Source: Veillonella parvula
GTDB lineage: Bacteria; Bacillota; Negativicutes; Veillonellales; Veillonellaceae
Length of the DNA: 64,000 nt
Direction of reading: 5' to 3'
Assembly (NCBI RefSeq): GCF_036456085.1
Contig: NZ_CP138632.1
Coordinates: forward strand, 2,027,001-2,091,000
Both the position numbers and the translations under genes were made by a program. Shown in pieces: positions 47,122 through 56,096 of this stretch (positions are counted from its first letter, which is position 1; the number at the start of each line of letters is the position of its first letter). Below the pieces are notes generated by a model, which was not told where the DNA came from, did not search any database, and worked only from the letters and a program-made list of their open reading frames with translations.

Positions 47122-47406
47122 ATGAACAAATACGAAGTCATGTTTATTGTGAAACCAGCTGAAGAGGAAGCAACTAACGCTGTTATTGAAAAAGTAGAAG
47201 CTTTAATTGCTCGTGTAGGCGGCACAGTAGAAAAGGTAGATCGTTGGGGCAAGCGTCGTCTTGCTTACGCGGTGAAGAAATTCACTGACGGTTTCTATGT
47301 ATTGATTAACTTTGAGGCAGCTCCTGCTGAAATCAAAGAAATCGATCGTGTATTGAAAATCAACGATGAAGTCCTAAGACATCTAATTGTTAAACACGAA
47401 GCATAA
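47122..47406 (+). CDS. rpsF: 30S ribosomal protein S6
   Basis: 94 aa. MNKYEVMFIVKPAEEEATN and DRWGKRRLAYAVKKFTDGFYVLI are the S6 pattern. It binds S18 and 16S rRNA in the platform of the small subunit. First gene of the classic rpsF-ssb-rpsR operon; the leader hairpin suggests autoregulation by S6:S18. RBS GAGGAGG. Confidence 0.98.
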   Translation: MNKYEVMFIVKPAEEEATNAVIEKVEALIARVGGTVEKVDRWGKRRLAYAVKKFTDGFYVLINFEAAPAEIKEIDRVLKINDEVLRHLIVKHEA

Positions 47407-47425
47407 TTAAAGCCTGGAGGAAAAC

Positions 47426-47824
47426 ATGAACTCTGTACAAATTCTAGGTAATTTAGCTCGTGATCCTGAAGTACGCTATACCAAAACTGGTCGTGCGGTA
47501 GCAACTTTCACAGTAGCTGCCACAAATACCTATATTGATTCCACAACAAATGAGACGAAAGAACAAACTGCTTTCATCAACTGCGTTGCTTGGGGTAAAC
47601 TTGGTGAAGCGGCAGGCAATCTTCGTAAAGGCAGTCGTTGTTTTGTAGAAGGTCGTTTGCAAACTCGTTCTTACGAGACTCAGGACGGTCAAAAACGGTA
47701 CGTTACTGAAGTAGTAGCGAACTTTGTGGGCCAATCCCTTGATATGAATACTAATTCTTTCGAAGGTGGGTCCAATTTTGATAGTTTCAGTACAGGCGGC
47801 GATGACGAAAACATCCCGTTCTAG
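47426..47824 (+). CDS. ssb: Single-stranded DNA-binding protein
   Basis: 132 aa. OB-fold with MNSVQILGNLARDPEVRYT, FINCVAWGKLGEAAGN and VEGRLQTRSYETQDGQKRY. A short flexible tail ends in DDENIPF, the acidic tip that recruits repair and replication partners. It coats single-stranded DNA. Sits between rpsF and rpsR with 20- and 40-base gaps. Confidence 0.97.
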   Translation: MNSVQILGNLARDPEVRYTKTGRAVATFTVAATNTYIDSTTNETKEQTAFINCVAWGKLGEAAGNLRKGSRCFVEGRLQTRSYETQDGQKRYVTEVVANFVGQSLDMNTNSFEGGSNFDSFSTGGDDENIPF

Positions 47825-47863
47825 TGTCAGGGACTCCTACTAATTCGAAAAGGAGGATTCGCA

Positions 47864-48094
47864 ATGAGAAGAGATAGAGGCAGAAAGCCAAGAAGAAAAG
47901 TATGCGTTTTCTGTGCAGACCATATCGATCAAATCGACTATAAAGATGTTGCTAAACTTCGTCGTTTTACGACTGAACGCGGTAAAATCTTACCTCGTCG
48001 TATTTCCGGTACTTGCGCAAAACATCAACGCAAATTGACTACATCTATCAAACGTGCACGTGCAATTGCTTTATTGCCATTCACTGCTGAATAA
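47864..48094 (+). CDS. rpsR: 30S ribosomal protein S18
   Basis: 76 aa, highly basic. [40 protein letters not shown] and [20 protein letters not shown] are S18 landmarks. Four Cys or His positions (CVFC, C-x-KH) suggest the zinc-binding version. It partners S6. Last gene of the operon before a strong terminator. Confidence 0.98.
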   Translation: MRRDRGRKPRRKVCVFCADHIDQIDYKDVAKLRRFTTERGKILPRRISGTCAKHQRKLTTSIKRARAIALLPFTAE

Positions 48095-48104
48095 TTGATG
48101 AATC

Positions 48105-48141
48105 AAGGCGGTACAATCATTTGGTTGTACCGCCTTTTTGC
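48105..48141 (+). terminator. Terminator after rpsR
   Basis: AAGGCGGTACAA (48105-48116) pairs exactly with TTGTACCGCCTT (48125-48136), then TTTG. Confidence 0.9.
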
Positions 48142-48146
48142 TATAC

Positions 48147-48176
48147 AAAAAAAGAAGCTATCCGTTGGATAGCTCC
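48147..48176 (-). terminator. Terminator after merR-type gene
   Basis: On the minus strand AGCTATCC pairs with GGATAGCT around AAC, followed by TCTTTTTTT. Confidence 0.8.
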
Positions 48177-48182
48177 TCTTTG

Positions 48183-48680
48183 TTATACAGCTTTATATTT
48201 TTTAGGTGGTTCACCATTTTCGGCGGCTTCTTTATCGGCGCGCCATTTGCGTTCGAAATATTTATGATACTCAAGCGGGATATCATCAGGTGTAGCTGTT
48301 TCGTAAAAACTACAAGTACCTCGACGTTGTGCTTCTTCATAGAACCAGGTTTTAAACTCTAGCATGGATAAGCGGGTTTGTAGGTGCTCAATTTCAGCTA
48401 ATACGCGATCTCGCTGATTTCTGATAATAGATAATCGATCGTTGATGCGGCTATCGCCTTCAACGCAGCAGTCGATAAAATGTTTGATTTCTTTTATAGG
48501 CATACCCGTACGTTTCATACATTCGATTAATTCTAGCCAATCCATATCTTCTTCTCGAAATATACGGATACCTCCACTAGAACGTTCTACGAAAGGCAAT
48601 AAGCCCTCCTTGTCGTAATAACGCAAAGCAGAGGGGGCTATGTTTAGTTTTTTTGCGATTTCGCCAACAGTATATGTCAT
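48183..48680 (-). CDS. MerR-family regulator, NmlR/AdhR-like
   Basis: 165 aa. N-terminal winged helix (TVGEIAKKLNIAPSALRYYDKEGLL), then a long coiled-coil dimer helix and a Glu/Lys-rich tail. LIECMKRTGMPIKEIKHFI places a Cys at position 54, the place where NmlR/AdhR aldehyde sensors carry their reactive Cys; C71 and C72 follow. It is divergent from the DXS-like gene, whose promoter has a 19-base spacer with a CTTAAA..TTTAAG palindrome, the usual target of this subgroup. Electrophile sensing is inferred. Confidence 0.85.
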   Translation of the reverse strand: MTYTVGEIAKKLNIAPSALRYYDKEGLLPFVERSSGGIRIFREEDMDWLELIECMKRTGMPIKEIKHFIDCCVEGDSRINDRLSIIRNQRDRVLAEIEHLQTRLSMLEFKTWFYEEAQRRGTCSFYETATPDDIPLEYHKYFERKWRADKEAAENGEPPKKYKAV

Positions 48681-48739
48681 TGAACCTCCTAATATATATC
48701 ATTTATAGATGGATATAAAAATTGTAAATGTAAGATGTA

Positions 48740-48770
48740 TTGACTTAAACCTAACTTTAAGTTTTATACT
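48740..48770 (+). promoter_or_regulatory. MerR-type promoter with 19-bp spacer and operator
   Basis: TTGACT (48740-48745), exactly 19 bases, TATACT (48765-48770). The spacer carries the palindrome ACTTAAA-CCTAAC-TTTAAGT (48743-48762). The long spacer with a centred dyad is the hallmark of promoters that MerR proteins activate by untwisting DNA. It drives the DXS-like gene. Confidence 0.85.
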
Positions 48771-48889
48771 TGGTACATACTTGAAGTATAACACTAGTTA
48801 TTTTTAGTGACAATCTTTATAATCTTTATACTATTTGATGTATAGTGATTGTAGTTGAAGTAATTATAATTTGTATTGAAAGGATTACC

Positions 48890-50647
48890 ATGAACTTAAT
48901 TGATGTAAAATCCCCAGCCGATTTAAAAGGCTTATCTATTTCTGAATTAACAGATTTGACAGCACAAGCTCGTCAAGCTCTCATGACAAAGGTTTCTGAG
49001 CACGGCGGTCATTTTGGTCCACCTATGGGTGCAGCAGAAATGATTATGGCCTTGCACTATGTATTTAATTCTCCTGTAGATAAAATCGTATATGATGTAT
49101 CCCATCAATCGTATGTACATAAAATGGTTACAGGACGTGCCATAGCATTTTTAGATCACGACCATTATGATGATGTAACAGGCTATACGGACCCAACTGA
49201 AAGTGACCATGATTTCTTTAACATTGGTCATACATCTACATCGATCTCTTTAGCATCTGGCCTGGCTACTGCTCGAAATCTAAAGGGAGACTCTGAAAAT
49301 ATTATTGCTATCATTGGTGATGGTTCTTTATCTGGTGGGGAAGCCTTTGAAGGTCTTGATTATGCCGCAACATTAAACAGTAATATGATTATTATCGTAA
49401 ACGATAATGACCAATCTATTGCAGAAAACCATGGTGGTTTATATCGTGGCCTTCGCGAATTGCGTGAGTCTAATGGTGAAAGTTCTAACAATATCTTTAA
49501 GGCTCTTGGTCTAGATTATCGTTTTGTAGCAGATGGCAATGACTTGGAAACATTAATCAATGTGTTTAAGGATGTAAAAGACATTGACCATCCTATCGTT
49601 TTACATATAGTTACTCAAAAAGGTAAGGGCTATGCCATTGCAGAGCAAAATAAAGAAGCCTTCCATTGGACAATGCCCTTTGATTTAGAAACAGGCAAAC
49701 CAAAAGAAGAGGAGAATGGTCCAACGTATGCTGGTACCATCGCTAATTACTTGATGGAGCAAATCAAAGTAGATCCAACTGTGGTAGCTATTAATGCGGG
49801 CACACCAGGTGGCTTTGGTTTTACTCTAGAATGGCGTAAGGTAGCAGGCAAACAATATATCGATGTAGGTATTGCAGAAGAACATGCCATCGCAATGAGT
49901 TCTGGTATTGCTAAAAATGGTGGTAAACCAGTATTTAATGTATATAGTACATTCTTACAACGCACTTATGACCAATTGGTGCAAGATCTTTGTGTGAATA
50001 ATAATAGTGCGGTCATTATCAATCATATGGCATCTGTATATGGAATGAATGATGTAACGCATTTAGGTTTCTTTGATATTCCTATGCTTACTAGCATTCC
50101 TAATTTAGTATACTTAGTACCTACTAATAATGAAGAGCTATTGGCTATGACTGAATATGCTGTGCATCAACACGAGCATCCTGTAGCAATTCGTGTTCCT
50201 GTAGGTGAATTCACAACTACAGGTGTAGCGGATACAACGGATTATAGCATCTTGAATAAATCTGAAGTGACTCGCCGTGGTGAAGGGATTGCTTTATTAG
50301 GTCTTGGTAATTTTTACCATTTGGCTAATCAAGTGGCCGATGAATTGGCTAAAGAGGGTATCCATGCAACTGTAGTAAATCCTAAATTTGCGTCTGGCCT
50401 TGATGAAGAACTACTAGAAGAATTGAAAGCAAATCATTCTGTAGTATTTACATTGGAAGATGGTGTAGTTGAAGGCGGTTGGGGCCAGCGTGTAGCTAGC
50501 TTCTATGGTCCATCTAATATGCGTGTTAAAAATTATGGTATTGCTAAAGAATTCCACGATCGTTATGATGCAACTGAATTGTTACGAGAAAATGGCGTTT
50601 CTCTAGATCAGATTGTGGCGGATGCAAAACAAGTGTTATCTGTTTAG
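48890..50647 (+). CDS. DXS-like thiamine-diphosphate enzyme
   Basis: 585 aa from the ATG at 48890 (GAAAGGA upstream), a little shorter than usual DXS (about 620). TPP site GDGSLSGGEAFEGLDYAATL ... NDNDQS; the transketolase-type Glu lies in DVGIAEEHAIAMSSGIA; FLQRTYDQLVQDL follows. Several places where DXS is highly conserved differ: SHQSYVHKMVTGR (usual GHQAYPHK), INHMASVYG (usual DRAGxVG) and IRVPVGE (usual RYPRG). Arg residues that hold glyceraldehyde-3-phosphate in DXS are thus absent. It may be a divergent DXS or an enzyme for another acceptor. MerR-type control supports a special role. Confidence 0.75.
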   Translation: MNLIDVKSPADLKGLSISELTDLTAQARQALMTKVSEHGGHFGPPMGAAEMIMALHYVFNSPVDKIVYDVSHQSYVHKMVTGRAIAFLDHDHYDDVTGYTDPTESDHDFFNIGHTSTSISLASGLATARNLKGDSENIIAIIGDGSLSGGEAFEGLDYAATLNSNMIIIVNDNDQSIAENHGGLYRGLRELRESNGESSNNIFKALGLDYRFVADGNDLETLINVFKDVKDIDHPIVLHIVTQKGKGYAIAEQNKEAFHWTMPFDLETGKPKEEENGPTYAGTIANYLMEQIKVDPTVVAINAGTPGGFGFTLEWRKVAGKQYIDVGIAEEHAIAMSSGIAKNGGKPVFNVYSTFLQRTYDQLVQDLCVNNNSAVIINHMASVYGMNDVTHLGFFDIPMLTSIPNLVYLVPTNNEELLAMTEYAVHQHEHPVAIRVPVGEFTTTGVADTTDYSILNKSEVTRRGEGIALLGLGNFYHLANQVADELAKEGIHATVVNPKFASGLDEELLEELKANHSVVFTLEDGVVEGGWGQRVASFYGPSNMRVKNYGIAKEFHDRYDATELLRENGVSLDQIVADAKQVLSV

Positions 50648-50683
50648 TTTGATAAAATATTAAATAAATAATTCTCTGTAAAT

Positions 50684-50728
50684 ACAGTAGAAATCTGGAA
50701 TTGGCAGATTTCTACTGTGTTATTTTTT
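50684..50728 (+). terminator. Terminator after DXS-like gene
   Basis: ACAGTAGAAATCTG (50684-50697) pairs exactly with CAGATTTCTACTGT (50705-50718), then GTTATTTTTTTATT. Confidence 0.9.
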
Positions 50729-51111
50729 TATTTCATACTTTATAAAAATATAATATTTCTTAGGTAGATTAATAGCTTTTACTCCAAGTAGTCCATAGTG
50801 ATTACCTCGGTTATATTTTGATTAGACACCTAAATCATAACACAAGGTTTACTATGGATTTTTTATTTGTTCAATTTCATTCTATAATTAAGCGTGGTTT
50901 ATAAATATATAATTTTTATAGATAAATATATATAATTTATTAAAAGATTATAGATTTTTTTCGAATAGGACTATAAAAATTAGATGAAGTATTATATAAT
51001 AATATCTACAGTATGTATTACAGTAGAACAGTAAAATAAATCCATTGATAATGTACGCTACTATTGCAGTATTATACAATTAGTATTAATGATAAGGGAG
51101 ATTGTAAGACT
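50729..51111. other. About 380-base AT-rich gap
   Basis: I see no gene, strong hairpin or convincing promoter pair. It contains many A and T runs (TATATAATTTATT and similar), so several weak -10-like boxes are possible. Confidence 0.4.
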
Positions 51112-51798
51112 TTGAAAAGAGTATTAACCTTAACATTAGCCGTGGCCATCGTTGCCGGTGGCTATATGTTTGAGGCTAATGGGGCGGGAGAACAACCTTC
51201 TAAACAGGCACCATCTATATCTGAGATAAATATATATACGCCAAAAGAGCTTAATGCACGTCAGAAAGACTTGGTTGAAATCGGCCGCTATACTGCGTCT
51301 GGTGATCAAGGTGCATTAAAGAGTGCAATTGCATCTGCTATTGAGCGAGGCACGTTGACGCCACAAGAGGTGAGTATTGCCATTCGTCAGCTTTACTCTG
51401 CTGCGGGCTTGAAACAAATGAATGCTGCTTTAGCTACATTTGATCAATTACGTGATGAACGCCCTGAGTTTGGCGATGAGTACGAAAAATTAGTTCCAAA
51501 GCAAACAGGACTTAGTGCTTTATTGGGGAATGGCACTAATGGGGCACCTTTAACAAAGCCGAAAGCTGAGGAAACAAAAGAGGGGGTTCAATATAATACG
51601 TTCCGTATGAAAAAACCAAAACCTCAAAATCGTAATCGTTCACGTTTAGGTAAATTGGACCGTGAATTGGTCGCTGCGGCAGCACTAGGTACTCGAGTTG
51701 GTAAAAATAATCTTTTTACTGCAGCTGAAAAGAGTTTATCTGAACTTGGCCTAAGTCAATATCAAATTGAAAATTTAGAAGCTATGATTTTCCAATAA
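51112..51798 (+). CDS. Exported protein of unknown function
   Basis: 228 aa with a TTG start at 51112, chosen because it gives a clean signal peptide (KRVLTLTLAVAIVAGGYMFEANG) and AAGGGAG lies 11 bases upstream. The mature protein has a helical segment (ELNARQKDLVEIGRYTASGD, IRQLYSAAGLKQMNAALATF), a low-complexity linker with Lys, Pro and Asn (MKKPKPQNRNRSRLGK), and a C-terminal helical part (LSELGLSQYQIENLEAMIF). No family recognised. Single gene with a terminator. Confidence 0.7.
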   Translation: MKRVLTLTLAVAIVAGGYMFEANGAGEQPSKQAPSISEINIYTPKELNARQKDLVEIGRYTASGDQGALKSAIASAIERGTLTPQEVSIAIRQLYSAAGLKQMNAALATFDQLRDERPEFGDEYEKLVPKQTGLSALLGNGTNGAPLTKPKAEETKEGVQYNTFRMKKPKPQNRNRSRLGKLDRELVAAAALGTRVGKNNLFTAAEKSLSELGLSQYQIENLEAMIFQ

Positions 51799-51803
51799 AA
51801 TGT

Positions 51804-51837
51804 AGACCTACTTCTTTCGGAAGTAGGTCTTTTTTTA
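51804..51837 (+). terminator. Terminator after exported-protein gene
   Basis: AGACCTACTTC (51804-51814) pairs with GAAGTAGGTCT (51820-51830), then TTTTTTT. Confidence 0.88.
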
Positions 51838-51999
51838 TGGCTTCTACTTTCACAGTTTTAATGATTAGGGTTAAATCCATAGAATGTAATTGACGTTTAA
51901 GGTCCCCTTTTCTATAATTAATAAGATAGGTATATGACCTGTAATAATAAATATAAACAAATATAAATATATTATTAAAAATAGATGTAAGGAGAAAGT

Positions 52000-52659
52000 A
52001 TGCGCCTTCGTAGAAAACCATGGATTGATGAAGCTATCCACGAATATGACTCTCACATCATTTTGTCTGGCCAAGAAGAGTTTAAAGGCAAGTGGCGTGA
52101 ATTATTTGAACATCCTGAGTACCCATTATATATGGAACTAGGGACGGGGAAAGGTCGCTTTATTGCGGGGATGTCTGAAGCGTATCCAAATGCTAACTTC
52201 GTAGGTTTTGAAGTACAAATGGGTGTTATCTATTATGCAGCACAAAAAATCTTTGAAGGAGAGCGAAACAATGCAAAGGTCTCTCTATTTGATATTGCAG
52301 GTATCGAAGAGATAGTGGCACCTGGAGAAGTTGATCGTTTCTATATTAACTTCTGTGATCCTTGGCCTAAGGCTAAACATGCAAAACGCCGCCTTACATA
52401 TCACACATTCCTTGATCGTTATGCCCGCCTTTTGAAAGATGGTGGAGAAGTTCACTTTAAGACAGATAATGAAGGGTTGTTCATGTTCTCTCTTGAAGAG
52501 TTTAAAGCGTGTGGTTGGGAGCTTAAAAATGTAACGTATGATTTACATAGCACAGACCTTCCAAATGTAAAAACTGAGTATGAAGAGAAATTTAGTAAAA
52601 AGGGACAACCTATTTTTCGCTTAGAAGCAATTAAGCCAAAAGTTCAAAAGGAGGCTTAA
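52000..52659 (+). CDS. trmB: tRNA (guanine-N7)-methyltransferase
   Basis: 219 aa. MRLRRKPWIDE at the N-terminus, SAM motif LYMELGTGKGRFIAGMSE, FVGFEVQMGVIYYA, and the TrmB signature NFCDPWPKAKHAKRRLTY. The C-terminal NVKTEYEEKFSKKGQPIFRL is also diagnostic. It methylates G46 of tRNA. It is followed one base later by the ftsW/rodA-type gene. Confidence 0.96.
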   Translation: MRLRRKPWIDEAIHEYDSHIILSGQEEFKGKWRELFEHPEYPLYMELGTGKGRFIAGMSEAYPNANFVGFEVQMGVIYYAAQKIFEGERNNAKVSLFDIAGIEEIVAPGEVDRFYINFCDPWPKAKHAKRRLTYHTFLDRYARLLKDGGEVHFKTDNEGLFMFSLEEFKACGWELKNVTYDLHSTDLPNVKTEYEEKFSKKGQPIFRLEAIKPKVQKEA

Positions 52660-52660
52660 C

Positions 52661-54004
52661 ATGCAAACACTGAATAAGGGGGATAGTCGGTGGGGCTCAC
52701 TCTTTAAAAATGACTTACAAGGTATGCTCTTACCTATTCTTCTCATTACAATTATAGGCAGTGTAAATATCTTTAGTGCTACGTATATCAGCTCTATCTA
52801 TGAAAATACGGGATTATTAGGATACTTTTTAAAACATATGACATTCTTGTTTTTGTCTATGGCGGCAGGTGTCATATTGTATCGTTACGATTACCGTCAG
52901 TTACAGAAGCCTCACATGTTGCAAAGAATTATGATTGCTACACTAATTGGGATGATCTTGGTTCTTGTAATTGGTGCAGTCATTAATGGTGCGCGTCGTT
53001 GGATTGTTATTGGGCCTGTATCGATTCAACCTTCAGAATTTGCGAAATTAGCTGCCCTGATATGGACATCAGCTAAATTGAGTACCATGCGAAAATGGGG
53101 AAAACCAAAGCATACTAACCCTCTCATTAATTTACAAGGTTATTTTAGTGAACGTATAAGTTATATGTTGCCCATGTTAATATGGCCAATTATATTTGCA
53201 GGCTTAACAATCTTGCAACCAGATATGGGCACGACCGTATTGATTTTTGGCTTTTCTTTTGTGCTCATCTATTTAGCGGGCTTTGATGGAAAATTCTTTG
53301 GCGGAGCTTTTGTGATAGCTGGATTTCTTGGCTTTATTGCAGCTCGTATGTCGCCATATCGCTGGGAACGTATTCAATCTTGGTTTGATCCTTGGCCTCA
53401 TGCGCAGGATATGGGGTATCAAACAGTTCAAGGGCTGTTGGCCGTAGGTTCTGGCGGTATTTTAGGCGAAGGCTTTATGCAAGGTACATCAAAGTATTTT
53501 TACTTACCAGAAGCACATACGGACTTTGCCTTTGCTGTATGGGCCCAAGAAATGGGTTTCATTGGTGCAGTATTTGTTGTCGTTCTGATTGCAGCTTTTA
53601 CCTATTTTGGGTTCCGCATTTCTAATAAGGCTCGTGATGAATTCGGGAAATGGTTAGCAATGGGCATAACATTGCTTATCAGTGGTCAGGCTTTGTTTAA
53701 CATCGCCATGGTATGTGGTATCATGCCTGTAACAGGGGTACCATTACCGTTTGTTAGTTATGGGGGCTCTTCATTATTGATGAATTTCATGGCTATTGGG
53801 TTGTTGGCAAGCATTGGTCGTCGTAATGTAGAAGGGGTAAAACAAGTTGGTACAGCTGAACCATTACCATCTTTGCGTGAAGAAACACAAAGTCGTTTTA
53901 AGCCTGCTGCTACGACGCATACTAATAAGACAAATATGCCCGGACCGTTTAAACCACGACCTTCTAAAAAGTCAGCTCGTAGACAGACTAAATTTGAACG
54001 TTAA
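52661..54004 (+). CDS. SEDS-family peptidoglycan polymerase (FtsW/RodA)
   Basis: 447 aa, about ten membrane segments. GPVSIQPSEFAKLAALIW, ILQPDMGTTVLIF (active Asp region), RIQSWFDPWPHAQDMGYQ and PLPFVSYGGSSLLMNF are SEDS hallmarks. It polymerises lipid II glycan strands with a class B PBP. A 70-residue basic Pro/Lys-rich cytoplasmic tail (PGPFKPRPSKKSARRQTK) follows. FtsW and RodA cannot be separated safely from sequence alone; no partner pbp gene is adjacent. Confidence 0.88.
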   Translation: MQTLNKGDSRWGSLFKNDLQGMLLPILLITIIGSVNIFSATYISSIYENTGLLGYFLKHMTFLFLSMAAGVILYRYDYRQLQKPHMLQRIMIATLIGMILVLVIGAVINGARRWIVIGPVSIQPSEFAKLAALIWTSAKLSTMRKWGKPKHTNPLINLQGYFSERISYMLPMLIWPIIFAGLTILQPDMGTTVLIFGFSFVLIYLAGFDGKFFGGAFVIAGFLGFIAARMSPYRWERIQSWFDPWPHAQDMGYQTVQGLLAVGSGGILGEGFMQGTSKYFYLPEAHTDFAFAVWAQEMGFIGAVFVVVLIAAFTYFGFRISNKARDEFGKWLAMGITLLISGQALFNIAMVCGIMPVTGVPLPFVSYGGSSLLMNFMAIGLLASIGRRNVEGVKQVGTAEPLPSLREETQSRFKPAATTHTNKTNMPGPFKPRPSKKSARRQTKFER

Positions 54005-54114
54005 TACCTAACTTATGTATCATAAGATGAATCTATTTGTGTAAATTCATAGAGTATATTTAAGGACTGTACTATATGAACTTAGCATCGTTATATTGTG
54101 TGTGAGGAGAAACG

Positions 54115-55398
54115 ATGAAAGATTATATTGATATTCAAGAACGCCCATCATGGGGCCGAATGTTACCACTTAGTTTTCAACATTTATTTGCCATGTTTGG
54201 CTCTACTGTATTAGTACCGTATTTATTAAAAGTAGACCCTGCAACAGCATTGTTTATGAATGGTATTGGTACATTATTGTACTTATTCGTGTGTAAGGGT
54301 AAGATTCCTGCATATCTTGGTTCCAGCTTTGCCTTTATTGCGCCTGTAGCAGGTGTGTTATCTGCAGGTCTTGGTTATGAAGCGGCAAAAGGGGCCTTCG
54401 TTGTATTTGGTCTATCTTTTGTAATTTTATCTGTTCTTGTACGTTATATTGGTACGCGTTGGATTGATAAATTATTCCCACCAGCTGCTATGGGTGCTAT
54501 CGTAGCGATTATCGGCTTAGAATTAGCACCAGTAGCGATGAGTATGTCTGGCCTTATCGGTAATCAAGATTTAGGCATGAGCCATAGCCAAGCTGTTATT
54601 ATCTCTATGTTTTCCTTAGTTGTTACCTTACTAGGAACTGTTGTGTTCCGTGGTTTCTTAGCTGTTATTCCTGTTCTTATTGGTGTTGTATCCGGTTATG
54701 TATTGTCTGCTGTGATGGGAGTTGTTGACTTCTCTGGAGTAGAAGCTGCTCCTTGGCTTTCATTGCCTCAGTTCTACGGCATGCCTGTGTTTGATATCAA
54801 TGCGATTATCATGATTATGCCGGCGCTCTTCGTAGTATTTGCAGAGCATGTTGGTCATTTAGTTGTTACTAGTAATATTGTCGCTAAAGACTTGATGAAA
54901 GAGCCAGGTCTACAAAGATCCTTGCTTGGTGATGGCCTTGCAAATATTCTTTCTGGTTTCTTTGGTGCTACACCAAATACGACGTATGGTGAAAACATCG
55001 GCGTACTTGCAATTACTCGTTGTTTTAGCGTATGGGTAATTGGCGGTGCTGCAGTGCTTGCGATGATTATATCCTTTGTTGGTAAAGTGGCAGCACTTAT
55101 TCATGCTATCCCAGTACCTGTTATGGGTGGGGTTTCTATTCTCTTGTTCGGCATTATCGCAGCATCTGGGTTGCGTATGCTTGTAGAACGTAAGGTGGAT
55201 TATACAAACCCTGTTAATATGATTCTTACATCCGTTATCCTTGTGGTAGGTCTTAGTGGTGCAGAACTTGCGGTTGGACCTGTAGTTTTAAAAGGGATGG
55301 GGCTTGCTACTGTAGTAGGTATGGCGATGAGCATTTGTTTGTTGATCCTTCAAAAAACAGGCGTTGGCAATGACCAATTGAAAAAAACAGAAGTATAA
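54115..55398 (+). CDS. uraA: Uracil permease
   Basis: 427 aa with 12-14 membrane segments of the NCS2 family. RPSWGRMLPLSFQHLFAMFGSTVLVP at the N-terminus, FAEHVGHLVVTSNI and the NCS2 signature FFGATPNTTYGENIGVLAIT point to UraA-type uracil-proton symport. No pyrimidine riboswitch or attenuator is obvious. A terminator follows. Confidence 0.92.
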   Translation: MKDYIDIQERPSWGRMLPLSFQHLFAMFGSTVLVPYLLKVDPATALFMNGIGTLLYLFVCKGKIPAYLGSSFAFIAPVAGVLSAGLGYEAAKGAFVVFGLSFVILSVLVRYIGTRWIDKLFPPAAMGAIVAIIGLELAPVAMSMSGLIGNQDLGMSHSQAVIISMFSLVVTLLGTVVFRGFLAVIPVLIGVVSGYVLSAVMGVVDFSGVEAAPWLSLPQFYGMPVFDINAIIMIMPALFVVFAEHVGHLVVTSNIVAKDLMKEPGLQRSLLGDGLANILSGFFGATPNTTYGENIGVLAITRCFSVWVIGGAAVLAMIISFVGKVAALIHAIPVPVMGGVSILLFGIIAASGLRMLVERKVDYTNPVNMILTSVILVVGLSGAELAVGPVVLKGMGLATVVGMAMSICLLILQKTGVGNDQLKKTEV

Positions 55399-55469
55399 CC
55401 TTATACGACTTTAAGCTCTTGGCATAGAACCTTGAGATTAAAGTGAATTGATTTGTATTCAATACAATA

Positions 55470-55516
55470 AACGACTACTGAATCAGATTGTATCTGTGAA
55501 AGTAGTCGTTTTTGTT
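55470..55516 (+). terminator. Terminator after uraA
   Basis: AACGACTACT (55470-55479) pairs with AGTAGTCGTT (55501-55510), with an inner CAGAT/ATCTG hairpin, then TTTG. Confidence 0.8.
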
Positions 55517-55523
55517 TAGTATC

Positions 55524-55552
55524 TTTATAATTTATCTTCAATATTGTATAAT
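55524..55552 (+). promoter_or_regulatory. Probable promoter of nfeD-floA operon
   Basis: TTTATA (55524-55529), 17 bases, TATAAT (55547-55552). Confidence 0.5.
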
Positions 55553-55595
55553 AAACATATAAGTTGTATAAAATTAATTTTAGAGAGGAGGGCCT

Positions 55596-56060
55596 ATGGA
55601 GTTTTTAATATGGATGGCTATCGGTGTTTCTTTGATGGCTGTAGAACTCGTAGTACCAGGCGGTATTCTAGGTCTTATCGGTTACTGCGCGTTTCTATGG
55701 GGCGTTTATGTAGCTCTTGGGGAAGGTACGGTAGCATTGTATGCTGTGCTAGGATTAACAGCCTTGTTAATTGTCATTATCATTGTGTTCTTTAATCACT
55801 TTGAAAAGACGTGGATAGGCAAATTGTTTACCTTAGGGCAAAGGTCTACGACAAAAGCTGGTTATGTATCTAATGATGTATTAGAAGATTTGACTGGCAA
55901 GGAAGGCGTAGCTCATACAACACTACGCCCTGCAGGTATTGCTAAGATTAATGGTAATTTGGTAGATGTTGTAACCGAAGGTGACTTCATCGATGCCGGT
56001 TCACCTATTGTGGTCCTTCGAGTTGTAGGTGGTCGCAATATTGTTAGAAAGCGAGATTAA
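55596..56060 (+). CDS. NfeD-family membrane protein
   Basis: 154 aa. Two or three membrane segments (about 1-75; LVVPGGILGLIGYCAFLWG is typical) and a C-terminal OB-like domain (TGKEGVAHTTLRPAGIAKI, VVTEGDFIDAGSPIVVLRV). NfeD proteins are partners of flotillin-like proteins, and floA follows here at once. Together they organise membrane microdomains. Confidence 0.92.
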   Translation: MEFLIWMAIGVSLMAVELVVPGGILGLIGYCAFLWGVYVALGEGTVALYAVLGLTALLIVIIIVFFNHFEKTWIGKLFTLGQRSTTKAGYVSNDVLEDLTGKEGVAHTTLRPAGIAKINGNLVDVVTEGDFIDAGSPIVVLRVVGGRNIVRKRD

Positions 56061-56096
56061 GCTTTCACAACATCGTCGTAAATTATGGAGGTTATT

